This document shows, piece after piece, positions 34,496-43,474 of a DNA stretch of 64,000 nucleotides. Numbering within the stretch: the first letter of the stretch is position 1; the number at the start of each line of letters is the position of its first letter. The notes beneath the pieces are model-generated. The model saw nothing but the letters and a program-made list of their open reading frames with translations. It did not search any database and had not been told where the DNA came from. Source of the stretch: Pseudanabaena sp. PCC 7367 (GTDB taxonomy: Bacteria > Cyanobacteriota > Cyanobacteriia > Pseudanabaenales > Pseudanabaenaceae); contig NC_019701.1 of NCBI RefSeq assembly GCF_000317065.1, forward strand, positions 2,323,001-2,387,000, written 5' to 3'. A program made the position numbers and the translations under genes.

Positions 34496-34777
34496 TCTTA
34501 CCCGCTACGAATAATTAAGACATGGAAGAGGGTTGTTGCGAGATGTGAATGGAAGCGATCGATCGGCAACAAACTCCCGCTAACAGCGTCAATGAAACCA
34601 GTTAGCAAATAATTAAAGTTTTTCCCAACGTTGTCTACGAATTTCCGTTAGTTAAGTCGAATCTCCTAAATCTTATCTACCTCTATGGCTTAGTTGATTG
34701 GTTGATTACCACAGCTCAAGCCGATTGCAAAACCAGTAATACATGCGCTAGTGATTTATTTCATTGGCGTTTTTTAT

Positions 34778-36541
34778 TTAATGAAACTGCCTGGAATGAA
34801 ACTGCGCGTAGCGCCCCGCCTGCTCCAGTAACTCCTGATGCGTGCCCGACTCAATAATTCGCCCCTGCTCCATCACAAAAATCCGATCGCTATTCCTGAC
34901 CGTGGCCAAACGGTGGGCGATCACAAACACTGTCCGCCCCTGCATCAACCGCTGCAAAGCCTCCTGCACCAGTGATTCCGATTCTGCATCTAGCGCCGAA
35001 GTGGCCTCATCCAGAATTAAAATTTTGGGATCAAAAAGCACTGCCCTGGCGATCGCAATCCTTTGCCGTTGCCCGCCGGACAGGTTAACGCCCCGCTCAC
35101 CGACTTTGGTTAAATAACCATCCGGAAAGCTAGTAATAAAATCATGGGCATTGGCGATCTTAGCCGCTTCTTCTACTGCCTTGAGGTCATAACGCAATTG
35201 ACCAAAGGCAATATTCGCCGCAATCGTGCCCGAAAACAGGATCGTCTCCTGCGGTACGATCGCCAGTTGTTGGCGCAAGCTAGATATGGTCACATCCTGA
35301 ATATCAAAGCCATCAATCAAAATCTGGCCAGCGATCGGCTCATAAAAGCGAGTCAGCAAATTCATCAGCGTTGATTTACCCGCCCCCGAAGAACCCACCA
35401 GGGCGATCACTTCGCCGGGGAAAGCCAGGAAGCTAATATCTGCGATCACCATGCAATCGGGCGTGTAGCAAAAGCTGACCTGCTTATATTCCACCTTGCC
35501 CGTAATTTCCGGCAGGGTCACCGCATCAGGTTTTTCGCGGATTGAAGGATGGATCTCAAAAATCTCAAAGATGCGATCGGCGGAGGCTTCAGCTTGCTTA
35601 ATTTCGTTGTAAACCCCGGTGGTATTCACGATCGGATCGATTAACAGCAACACCCCCGCCGCAAATGCCACAAAATCACTACCGGATAGCTGTCCGGTTG
35701 AAATTTGCCAGGCCGCCAACCAGAACAACACAATAATCCCCGCCGCTTGCAGGAAACCCACCAGAGGCCATTGGATCGCCTTAATTCGTTCGGTGGCATA
35801 TTTACGACGGCGATCCTGGCGCGCCTCCCCCCGAAAGCGATTGATTTCATAGGCTTCAGTATTAAAAGCCCGAATCAGACGAATGCCGCTGAATACCTCC
35901 GATAGTAAAGAAGACAGATTCGAAACCTGTTCCTGACTTTGGCGCGATAAGTCCAGCATTTTGCTGCCAAACCAACCAATCATATAGGCCAGCGCAGGCG
36001 CAACTAAAAGCACCGTCAGGGTCAATAGCCAATCGAGATAGAGCATATAGCCCAGCACAAACACCAGTTGCAATACCGAGGGCACAAATTGATGAAAGAA
36101 TTTGTTGATTACTTCGCCAATCCGATCGATATCTTCGGTGAGACGATAGGAAAGATCGCCCGTGCGCGATTCCGCAAAATAGTCCACATCCAATGTATGC
36201 AAGTGGGCATAGACATTCACCCGCAAATCCATCGCCACATTCAGCGCCGCTTCGGCCATCAGCACATCCTGGCCATATTGAAACAGCCCCCGAAACACAA
36301 ACATCACCAGGGTGACCCCAGAAATACGGGTAATGCCAGGGACATCACCGCGCCCGATCGCATCGGCGGCCTGACCCAAAAAATGCGCCAGCAATGGCAT
36401 CGTGCCAATAAAACCAACTGTGCATAAAAAGGCTTTGGTAATTAACCACCAATGCTGCTTGATGTAGTCAAAAAGCTGCCAATAGATCGAAGTTGGCGCG
36501 GCACTGGTTGGAATGTTTCGATTGCGATCGGATTTACTCAA
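34778..36541 (-). CDS. ABC exporter, fused permease and ATPase (MsbA-like half-transporter)
   Basis: 587 residues: six membrane helices (about 35-320), then an ATPase with Walker A GSSGAGKST, Q-loop PQETILF, signature LSGGQRQR, Walker B ILILDEATSALD and H-loop AHRLAT. All catalytic residues are in place. It belongs to the lipid/multidrug exporter group that includes MsbA and the cyanobacterial HepA exporter. It is convergent with the exporter at 32097-33995 but there is no evidence for pairing. The ATG at 36541 is the first start in the frame and the N-terminus is short and polar. The substrate cannot be inferred. Confidence 0.9.
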   Translation of the reverse strand: MSKSDRNRNIPTSAAPTSIYWQLFDYIKQHWWLITKAFLCTVGFIGTMPLLAHFLGQAADAIGRGDVPGITRISGVTLVMFVFRGLFQYGQDVLMAEAALNVAMDLRVNVYAHLHTLDVDYFAESRTGDLSYRLTEDIDRIGEVINKFFHQFVPSVLQLVFVLGYMLYLDWLLTLTVLLVAPALAYMIGWFGSKMLDLSRQSQEQVSNLSSLLSEVFSGIRLIRAFNTEAYEINRFRGEARQDRRRKYATERIKAIQWPLVGFLQAAGIIVLFWLAAWQISTGQLSGSDFVAFAAGVLLLIDPIVNTTGVYNEIKQAEASADRIFEIFEIHPSIREKPDAVTLPEITGKVEYKQVSFCYTPDCMVIADISFLAFPGEVIALVGSSGAGKSTLMNLLTRFYEPIAGQILIDGFDIQDVTISSLRQQLAIVPQETILFSGTIAANIAFGQLRYDLKAVEEAAKIANAHDFITSFPDGYLTKVGERGVNLSGGQRQRIAIARAVLFDPKILILDEATSALDAESESLVQEALQRLMQGRTVFVIAHRLATVRNSDRIFVMEQGRIIESGTHQELLEQAGRYAQFHSRQFH

Positions 36542-36985
36542 CTGTCTAATTGCTTGCTCTTGATAATTACTCGATACTTATATTTTTATATTTATTGATG
36601 CAGACTGTTTGAATCCTGGCGCAATTGTTCTAACAAAGGCTGAGAGCTTGATCATCTCGACCCCTGCTCCAACTTTTGCAAGAGTTTGATTGAAACTAGA
36701 TCTGAACCGTGTTTTTATCTATGCCTCATCCAGTCAGTATAGCGAGGTGGGTGGCGATTATAAATCTTGATTGGGTAGCGCTGGCATAATTGGGGCAGCG
36801 GGATTTGTGGATCTGCTTGATATGCCTGGGTTATGGTGAGCTTATTGCTTAAAATTCTTTGCCATAAATAAAAGCTAGCTTAGGTGGCAGAGTATATTTA
36901 GGCTGAGAATATTAAAAGCATTTACAAATCTGATTATCAATACCAAAATCAGTTATAACTGACAGAGGCATAATGGAGAGAAAGA
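36542..36985. other. Divergent spacer before the Dam methylase
   Basis: A 444-base AT-rich region between a divergent ABC exporter and the methylase. Only tiny frames occur (for example 22 codons from an ATG near 36721). I see no repeat or hairpin that stands out. Confidence 0.4.
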
Positions 36986-37861
36986 TTGGTCAGAGTTAGC
37001 CACTACATCACAGCACCGGGAAGAAAATATGGGGCTAAACCATTCTTGAAGTGGGCTGGTGGGAAACGGCAATTGATCGCCAAAATCCAGGAATTTATTC
37101 CCGCTAGTTTTAACACCTACTTCGAGCCATTTGTGGGTGGTGGTGCGGTTTTATTTGACTTGCAACCAACTCAAGTAGTGATTAACGATCGCAACGCAGA
37201 ACTGATCAATTGCTATCGGGTGATCAAAGATTCAGTCGAAGCATTAATTACGCAGCTAGAACTACATAAAGCCCAGAACACCAAAGATTATTATTACCAG
37301 ATTCGGCAACTCGATCGCCAATCTAGTTTTTCGCTTGAGCATGACAATATTGCCAGGGCGGCGCGGATTATTTATCTCAATAAAACTTGCTATAACGGCT
37401 TGTTTCGGGTTAATTCGCGGGGGCAGTTTAATGTGCCGTTTGGTAAATATGCGGCTCCGGCGATCGTCGAGCCAGAGGTCTTACGGGCGGTCAGTGCATA
37501 TTTAAACCAGAACCAGGTCACGATTGTGAATACTGACTTTGCTGATGCATTGGCACAGGCACGATCGGGCGATTTTGTGTATTTTGATCCGCCCTATGAT
37601 CCGGTTTCTGATACGGCTTCTTTCACTAAGTATGGCGCGAGTGGGTTTGGCCGCGAAGAACAAACCAGGTTGCGGGAGGTCTTTGGTCAGCTCGATCGAT
37701 GTGGTTGCAAGCTGTTGCTGAGCAATGCCCAGACTGAATTTATTCAAGAGCTATATCAGGGCTTTAGTTGTGCGGTTGTTAGTGCCACCCGATCGATTAA
37801 TTCCAATACTAAAAAACGGGGTCGGATTAATGAGGTTTTGATCAGCAATTTTGAGATTTAA
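36986..37861 (+). CDS. dam: DNA adenine methyltransferase, Dam/alpha-class (orphan)
   Basis: The 291-residue enzyme shows the alpha-class N6-adenine methyltransferase motifs. Motif I is PFLKWAGGKRQLI near residue 13, with the family's YFEPFVGGGAVLF next. The target-recognition domain has AARIIYLNKTCYNGLFRVN and the catalytic motif IV is DPPYDP at about residue 201. The Dam subgroup typically recognises GATC. The start is TTG 36986 with GGAG about eight bases upstream. No restriction enzyme gene is adjacent, so it is an orphan. HIP1 sites contain GATC, so they would be targets if the specificity is GATC. Confidence 0.87.
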   Translation: MVRVSHYITAPGRKYGAKPFLKWAGGKRQLIAKIQEFIPASFNTYFEPFVGGGAVLFDLQPTQVVINDRNAELINCYRVIKDSVEALITQLELHKAQNTKDYYYQIRQLDRQSSFSLEHDNIARAARIIYLNKTCYNGLFRVNSRGQFNVPFGKYAAPAIVEPEVLRAVSAYLNQNQVTIVNTDFADALAQARSGDFVYFDPPYDPVSDTASFTKYGASGFGREEQTRLREVFGQLDRCGCKLLLSNAQTEFIQELYQGFSCAVVSATRSINSNTKKRGRINEVLISNFEI

Positions 37862-38122
37862 TTCTGGGATTTAATTCTGATAAGAGGCCTATCACTAATA
37901 GTTTTGCTTGCACTAGTTTTGCTTGCACAGAAGCTCACATAACAGTTTAGATCGTGATTATCTGACTACCATATTAATATTTTGCAAAAGTTCTGCTCTC
38001 TAAGTATCGTTCTTGGATGTTGAGAATTATCAACCGATCGCAGTAAAGGGCGATCGCCAATGCCAGAATAAAAAAGCGCTCCGATCGCATAGACTCACAT
38101 AGAATCGCATAGATTAAGCAAA

Positions 38123-38578
38123 ATGAAAGCAGGTCGATATCTCTACGAAAAATCAATATCCTACCAAGGGCATCTAGTCATTCCCTTTGTACGCAGTCGG
38201 GTCAATCGCCAGCCGATCTATTCCTATGCGCTGCTTTCGGAAATAGGCCACAAGGGATTGTTCCATCAATCCGAGAACCCCACCCAGCTTTATTCGTGTC
38301 ACCTGAACCGCGTGTTTGAGATCGCCAAGAAACATTTGGAAAACTACTTTGGCGTGGTCAAGAGCCCCCATGATTATTTCCAACATCGCTACACCTACTG
38401 CAAAAACCTGATCATTGTGCATCAGGAACTGGGCAAATTTTTCTACGATCACTATCTGCCCGATGTATTGAATAATATTGCCGCGCCTAAAATCTTTGAA
38501 TCAGAGGCTGAGTGCTTGCTCTGGGTACAACAAGGCATCGATCGCCACACGATCAGTTTTGCCAGCGATCGAAACTAA
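38123..38578 (+). CDS. Conserved hypothetical protein, 151 residues
   Basis: I do not recognise the family. The protein is soluble, aromatic-rich and histidine-rich (YFQHRYTYCKNLIIVHQELGKFFYDHYLPD), with no signal peptide or membrane helix. The composition and absence of low complexity look like a real folded domain. It starts at an ATG and is on the same strand as dam, 261 bases downstream. A homology search would be needed to name it. Confidence 0.6.
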   Translation: MKAGRYLYEKSISYQGHLVIPFVRSRVNRQPIYSYALLSEIGHKGLFHQSENPTQLYSCHLNRVFEIAKKHLENYFGVVKSPHDYFQHRYTYCKNLIIVHQELGKFFYDHYLPDVLNNIAAPKIFESEAECLLWVQQGIDRHTISFASDRN

Positions 38579-38727
38579 GCAGTAGAGTGATTGTGGCACT
38601 TAATATAATTAGGTAATGGATGCAGTTATTTAGCTAGTGCTAGTAAACCTGCTAACTATAATCTAAGTCGATCGTGAATGTTTCAGCGGTTACTCTAAAT
38701 TATTTGCCTAGTTGCCAATTTGAGCAA

Positions 38728-39156
38728 TTAGCTTTCGCCCATAAATAATGCCAGAGGCAAATGCCCATAGGTGCCATTGATTTGTTCATGCTGATCGGAC
38801 AGGCAGGAAATCAACACCCCCCGATAAGCCCCGGTATATCTTTCCTGGTAGTAAGTAGAATTGCGGGCATTGAACTTAATATAAACTGGCTCATTTTTCT
38901 CTGGGATTTCCTCAAGCACAAAGGGCACTTCATAATCCAGGGCGAGCAAATATTCCCGCAGTGCCCGAAAACCCTGGTGTGAATTATCGGCACAGATCCC
39001 AATATTGCAATAGTCGGCGAAGCTAACTAGCAATAGGGTGGCCTGTCGCACCTCATTTTGATCAATGTCCAGTGCGGCGATCTCTGGTTCAGTGCAAACA
39101 TACTGATTCAACAAGGCTTGGGCAGCGGCGATCGGTTCTGGAGTAGGTTCAGCCAT
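38728..39156 (-). CDS. DUF1824-like conserved cyanobacterial protein
   Basis: This 142-residue protein has an acidic N-terminal helix (MAEPTPEPIAAAQALLNQYV), a central motif QATLLLVSFADYCNIGICAD and the C-terminal segment YYQERYTGAYRGVLISCLSD followed by GTYGHLPLALF. The pattern, especially the YxGxYRGVLxS and GxYGHLPLxLF motifs, fits a cyanobacterial domain I remember as DUF1824. Its function is unknown to me. It is soluble and monocistronic. Confidence 0.7.
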   Translation of the reverse strand: MAEPTPEPIAAAQALLNQYVCTEPEIAALDIDQNEVRQATLLLVSFADYCNIGICADNSHQGFRALREYLLALDYEVPFVLEEIPEKNEPVYIKFNARNSTYYQERYTGAYRGVLISCLSDQHEQINGTYGHLPLALFMGES

Positions 39157-39487
39157 ATTTTTTTAGTTTGATGGGCAGATGCTAGCTAATTATTAGGGAA
39201 AGCGATCGCTAGATCAAGCAAGCTAAAAATCTATATGCCGATTGCACATACCCAGATAATAGGTTTAGCTTGGTAGGGGCGGCTACAACCTGAAATTAAT
39301 AATCAGTATTTGATCATAATCTGCACCTTTTGCACAACAGCGATCGCCCATCACAAATACACTCATTCACTTAGCTTTGCAATCCCTCAATTAAAGCACC
39401 AGCTTAACGAACTTGAAACAAGAGTAGACCAAGCACAGCCTAATTTTAGATCCAAAATTTAGATCCAAACGCTAACTGATTATCCAT
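39157..39487. other. Divergent spacer, DUF1824-like gene and transglutaminase-like gene
   Basis: A 331-base gap with two divergent promoters expected. It is AT-rich with a few HIP1 sites. I see no gene, repeat or hairpin. Confidence 0.4.
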
Positions 39488-40426
39488 ATGCAATATCGCA
39501 TTACTCACACCACCACCTACAAATACTCGCAACCAGTAGAACTTTCTTCACACATTGTGCGACTGCGCCCCCGTTGTGATGTTGCGCAAAAACTGCTTAG
39601 TTTCGATGTGGAGATCACTCCCACGCCAGTTGGGGCATACAAGTCTGTGGAAATAGACGGCAATGCTAACTACAAATATCAATTTGAGGGCAAAACCGAG
39701 TTACTCCGCTTTCAGGTTACCTCTGGGGTGGAAACCCAAAGGAGCAATCCGTTTAATTTCATGTTGGATGCCTATGCGGTGGAACTGCCGATCGATTATC
39801 CTTCTTCGATCTTAAATGCCTTGCAGCCCTATTTATGGCGACATGGTGTATCTACCAGTATTGATGCGATCGCCACCCAGTTAGCTCAGGAAATTTATTT
39901 GGCCAGCAATGCCAATGTGGTAACTTTTTTGTCTGAGTTGAATGTGAAAATCAATAGCTCATGTGAATACGTGATCCGCGAAACCGGTTCGCCTCTGCCG
40001 GCTGGGGTGACCTGGTCACAAAAAGTTGGCTCCTGCCGTGACTTTGCGGTGTTGTTCATAGAATGCTGTCGGGCGGTAGGGCTGGCAGCAAGGTTTGTGA
40101 GTGGTTATCATGAGGGCGATCCCGATGAACCAGAGCAGCATCTCCATGCCTGGGCGGAGGTATATTTACCGGGGGCGGGTTGGCGTGGCTATGATCCCAC
40201 ATTGGGGATCTCAGTGGCCGATCAGCATATTGCGCTGGTGGCTAGTGCTACGCCTGCTCTGGCGGCACCAATTACGGGCAGGCTCAAAACTCCTAATGTT
40301 CAATCTCAGATGCATTATGACCTGACGATCGAACGGATTGAGCAAATTCAACAATCGCAGTCTGGGATGCAACAACAGTTACCTGGAATGCAGCAGCAAT
40401 TTGGTTCTCAACAACAACAGCAGTAA
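39488..40426 (+). CDS. Transglutaminase-like cysteine protease-fold protein
   Basis: The 312-residue protein has an N-terminal bacterial transglutaminase-like domain (MQYRITHTTTYKYSQPVELSSHIVRLRPR). The papain-like core follows, with the catalytic triad pattern GSCRDFAVLFIECCRAVGLAARFVSGY (Cys), EQHLHAWAEVYLPGAGW (His) and YDPTLGI (Asp). Proteins of this class are likely peptidases or amidases. A glutamine-rich tail (QQLPGMQQQFGSQQQQQ) ends the protein. The substrate is unknown. It lacks a signal peptide, so cytoplasmic action is likely. Confidence 0.85.
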   Translation: MQYRITHTTTYKYSQPVELSSHIVRLRPRCDVAQKLLSFDVEITPTPVGAYKSVEIDGNANYKYQFEGKTELLRFQVTSGVETQRSNPFNFMLDAYAVELPIDYPSSILNALQPYLWRHGVSTSIDAIATQLAQEIYLASNANVVTFLSELNVKINSSCEYVIRETGSPLPAGVTWSQKVGSCRDFAVLFIECCRAVGLAARFVSGYHEGDPDEPEQHLHAWAEVYLPGAGWRGYDPTLGISVADQHIALVASATPALAAPITGRLKTPNVQSQMHYDLTIERIEQIQQSQSGMQQQLPGMQQQFGSQQQQQ

Positions 40427-40867
40427 TATTGTCGGTAGTCATGCAGTGTAGTAAGGATAATTAGCAATCGATTTGAAATTCGGAGCTTAGCTTGTTTTGG
40501 TTATAGATATTCAACTATCGCCTAAATCCTTACTTGCTCAGCACTACCCCAAAAACTAATTCCTTTCTTATGCGCTCCCACTGGCTATCCGATCGCAGCT
40601 TTAAAGACCTTACGCCGACTAGCACAAGCGATCGATCATTAATATTTTAGGCATTCCCAGCATTATTAACCCAGCTTAGCTCAACTTACAGCTTCTTAAT
40701 GAATAACCACTGTGAATCTTACGAAACCATGAATATGAGTAATCACTGCTTTCTGGCGGATTAAGATTTAATTATGGCTGAGCCTTGAGCATCCGTAACA
40801 CCTGATAACTTCCTTCTCCGGCTCGATCGTCCAGTCATGAATACTTCATCCCAGGGGAGAACAGCCA
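40427..40867. other. Spacer upstream of pckA
   Basis: A 441-base stretch. A 26-codon frame from an ATG near 40570 has no support. No hairpin or tandem repeat stands out. It presumably contains the pckA promoter. Confidence 0.4.
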
Positions 40868-42469
40868 ATGATTAAGGTAGATTTAACTAAGCACGGCATT
40901 ACGGTTGAGAAGGTCTTGCATAATGCTTCGCCAGCGGTTTTATATGTGGAAGCAATGCGCTATGAAGCTGGTACTAGCATTGCCGACAATGGCGCGCTGG
41001 TGGCCTATTCTGGTAAGAAAACTGGCCGCAGCCCCACCGAAAAGCGAGTAGTCCAAAATCCCCAATCCCAACCAGATGTCTGGTGGGGTGAGATTAATAT
41101 CCCCTTGGATGAAGAAATTTTTTTAATCAACCAAGAGCGAGCGATTGATTATCTCAATACCCGCGATCGGCTCTATGTGGTGGATGCATTCGCCGGATCT
41201 GACCCTGAGTATAAGATCAAAGTGCGGGTAATTTGTGCCAGGGCTTATCATGCGCTGTTCATGTGGAATATGTTAATTCGCCCCACCACCGAGGAGTTGG
41301 CGAACTTTGGCGAACCGGATTATGTGATTTACAATGCGGGTAAATTCCCGGCCAATTCGCATATTCCCGGTATGACCTCTAAAACTACTGTAGACCTATG
41401 TTTTGAGGATCATGAATTGGTGATTCTGGGCACTGAATATGCTGGCGAAATGAAGAAAGGCATCTTCACGGTGATGAATTATCTGATGCCCAAAGTAGGA
41501 CATCTCTCTATGCATTGTTCGGCCACCGAATCAAAACAAGACGGCAGCGCTTCGATCCTATTCGGGCTATCGGGCACAGGCAAAACCACTTTATCTGCTG
41601 ATCCGAATCGTGTGCTGATTGGTGATGATGAGCATGTCTGGACCGATCGCGGCATTTTTAATATTGAGGGCGGTTGCTATGCCAAGGCGATCCACCTCAG
41701 TGCTGCCAAGGAGCCGGATATTTATGAGGCGATCCGGTTTGGTGCCGTCCTAGAAAACGTGATCCTAGACCCCGACAGTCATGCGGTTGACTATGACAAT
41801 ACCTCGATCACAGAAAATACCCGTGCCAGCTATCCGATCGAATATATCCACAATGCCAAGCTTTCTGGTATGACTGGACATCCCCAGAATGTGATTTTTC
41901 TAACCTGTGATGCCTTTGGTGTATTGCCGCCCGTATCGAAGCTAACCCCCGAAGCAGCCATGTATCACTTTATTAGTGGCTATACCGCCAAGGTGGCTGG
42001 AACGGAGATGGGAATCGTGGAACCGCAAGCGACATTCTCGCCTTGTTTTGGGGGGCCATTCTTGGTTTGGCATCCCAACAAATATGCCGAGTTACTGGCG
42101 GAAAAGATTCGTCAATACCATGCCCATGTCTGGCTGGTGAACACAGGTTGGTCGGGTGGTGCCTATGGGGTGGGCGATCGCATAGATCTGACCTATACCC
42201 GCGCGATCATTGATGCGATCCATAATGGTAGCCTAGCTCAGGCTGATTATATTTTCGATCCCATCTTTCGGGTGCAAGTCCCCACCGATTGTGCCCATGT
42301 GCCCAATGAGTTGTTAATTCCCAGGCAAATGTGGGCAGATCCCCAGGCATACGATCGCACCGCCCATCAGCTTGCCCACCTGTTCCACCGCAACTTTGCT
42401 AAATATATTAGCGGCGTGAGTGAGGCGGTTAGGATCGCTGGCCCAGTAGAAACTATCTTGGCTAGCTAG
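40868..42469 (+). CDS. pckA: Phosphoenolpyruvate carboxykinase (ATP)
   Basis: The 533-residue enzyme has the ATP-type PEPCK signature: the N-terminal arginine motif YSGKKTGRSPTEKR, the P-loop GLSGTGKTTLSADP, the kinase-2-like GDDEHVW and NIEGGCYAKAI, and later NTRASYPIEYI. It converts oxaloacetate and ATP to phosphoenolpyruvate, CO2 and ADP, and in cyanobacteria may also run in the carboxylating direction. GGGGAG precedes the ATG by about eight bases. Its stop codon overlaps the stop of the convergent hslO. Confidence 0.95.
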   Translation: MIKVDLTKHGITVEKVLHNASPAVLYVEAMRYEAGTSIADNGALVAYSGKKTGRSPTEKRVVQNPQSQPDVWWGEINIPLDEEIFLINQERAIDYLNTRDRLYVVDAFAGSDPEYKIKVRVICARAYHALFMWNMLIRPTTEELANFGEPDYVIYNAGKFPANSHIPGMTSKTTVDLCFEDHELVILGTEYAGEMKKGIFTVMNYLMPKVGHLSMHCSATESKQDGSASILFGLSGTGKTTLSADPNRVLIGDDEHVWTDRGIFNIEGGCYAKAIHLSAAKEPDIYEAIRFGAVLENVILDPDSHAVDYDNTSITENTRASYPIEYIHNAKLSGMTGHPQNVIFLTCDAFGVLPPVSKLTPEAAMYHFISGYTAKVAGTEMGIVEPQATFSPCFGGPFLVWHPNKYAELLAEKIRQYHAHVWLVNTGWSGGAYGVGDRIDLTYTRAIIDAIHNGSLAQADYIFDPIFRVQVPTDCAHVPNELLIPRQMWADPQAYDRTAHQLAHLFHRNFAKYISGVSEAVRIAGPVETILAS

Positions 42470-43368
42470 GCTTGAGCTTCACGCTGTAGATTATTGATGA
42501 TCATGCGCAAGTGGTGGCGATCGGCTTGATAAACCTCAGCGCAAAAATTGCAAGTGGCTTCCGCACCGCCATCCTTGTCGATCATATCCTCTAATTCTTC
42601 CTCACCAAACATTCGCAATGCTCCCAACACCCGCTCAAAGGTACAGGGACAATGGAAGTTGAGCATTTGGGTCTCTGGGAAAATTTGTAAGCCCTGATCG
42701 CCGAGCATTTGTTTTAGAATCTGAGGTAGCTTTTGGCCAGAACGCAGCAAGGGCGTAAACCCAGTTAATTTACTCACTCGTTCTTCTAATACCTCAATTA
42801 AGCTATCATCTCTGGCTGCCTTGGGCATGATTTGCAGCAACAGACCACCCGCCGCTGCCACACCAGTTTGATCCAAAAATACACCTAATAGCAGTGCTGA
42901 TGGGGTTTGCTCTGAAGAAGCCAGATAATAGGTCACATCTTCTCCCACCTCTCCAGACACTAACTCGACGGTGCTGGAATAGGGGAATTCATGGCCAGTA
43001 TCGCGCAGCACATAGAGAAAACCATTGCGGCCAACTGCACCACCAACATCTAGTTTCCCCTGTTTGTTGGGTGGTAGTTCTAGTTTAGGATTACCCACAT
43101 AGCCGCGCACTGTGCCATCGAGGCCGGCATCCGCAAATACCACCCCCAAAGGGCCATCACCGGACAATCGCATATTTACCCGCGCGCCAGGTTTCTTCAT
43201 ACTAGAGGCCAAAATTAATCCGGCAGTCATGGTTCTTCCCAAGGCCGCGGTTGCCACCATTGAAAGCCCATGTCTACGCATTGCTTCATTGGTTAAATTG
43301 GTGGTGATTGCTGCTACTGCCCTGATGCCACCATCTGCTGCCGTAGCCTTGATTAATTGATCAGCCAT
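42466..43368 (-). CDS. hslO: Hsp33 redox-regulated chaperone
   Basis: This 300-residue protein begins with the Hsp33 N-terminal fold (MADQLIKATAADGGIRAVAAITTNL). The C-terminal redox switch has the paired cysteines CPC (about residues 239-241) and CNFC (273 and 276), which bind zinc when reduced. Oxidation releases zinc and activates holdase function. All four cysteines are present. The coding frame ends in GCT-CAA-GCC-TAG, and its TAG lies on the same CTAG as the pckA stop, in the opposite direction. Confidence 0.94.
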   Translation of the reverse strand: MADQLIKATAADGGIRAVAAITTNLTNEAMRRHGLSMVATAALGRTMTAGLILASSMKKPGARVNMRLSGDGPLGVVFADAGLDGTVRGYVGNPKLELPPNKQGKLDVGGAVGRNGFLYVLRDTGHEFPYSSTVELVSGEVGEDVTYYLASSEQTPSALLLGVFLDQTGVAAAGGLLLQIMPKAARDDSLIEVLEERVSKLTGFTPLLRSGQKLPQILKQMLGDQGLQIFPETQMLNFHCPCTFERVLGALRMFGEEELEDMIDKDGGAEATCNFCAEVYQADRHHLRMIINNLQREAQA

Positions 43369-43474
43369 GCGCGCCCTAGCTCTCCTGTCTGTAAGTTAAA
43401 TGTAGTTACTTGATTACTTTAGCTATTGTAACTATCCTAATCAGCTAGGGGCGGCATTTTGATCTGTCTATGGG

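Larger units (their letters stand above)
33996..34777. other. Long spacer between convergent ABC exporters
   Basis: Two exporter genes converge here, so neither needs this stretch as a promoter, yet it is 782 bases long. It contains an AGCCC/GGGCT pair followed by T6 near 34127-34170 (a weak terminator candidate with a long loop), a cluster of direct repeats (34251-34358), and a 34-codon hydrophobic ORF at 34391. The last two are listed separately. Confidence 0.5.

Noticed and set aside
33996-36541. The two ABC exporters as a heterodimeric pair
   Set aside because: They are on opposite strands, convergent and 780 bases apart. Each has a complete catalytic site, which argues against an obligate heterodimer with one degenerate half.
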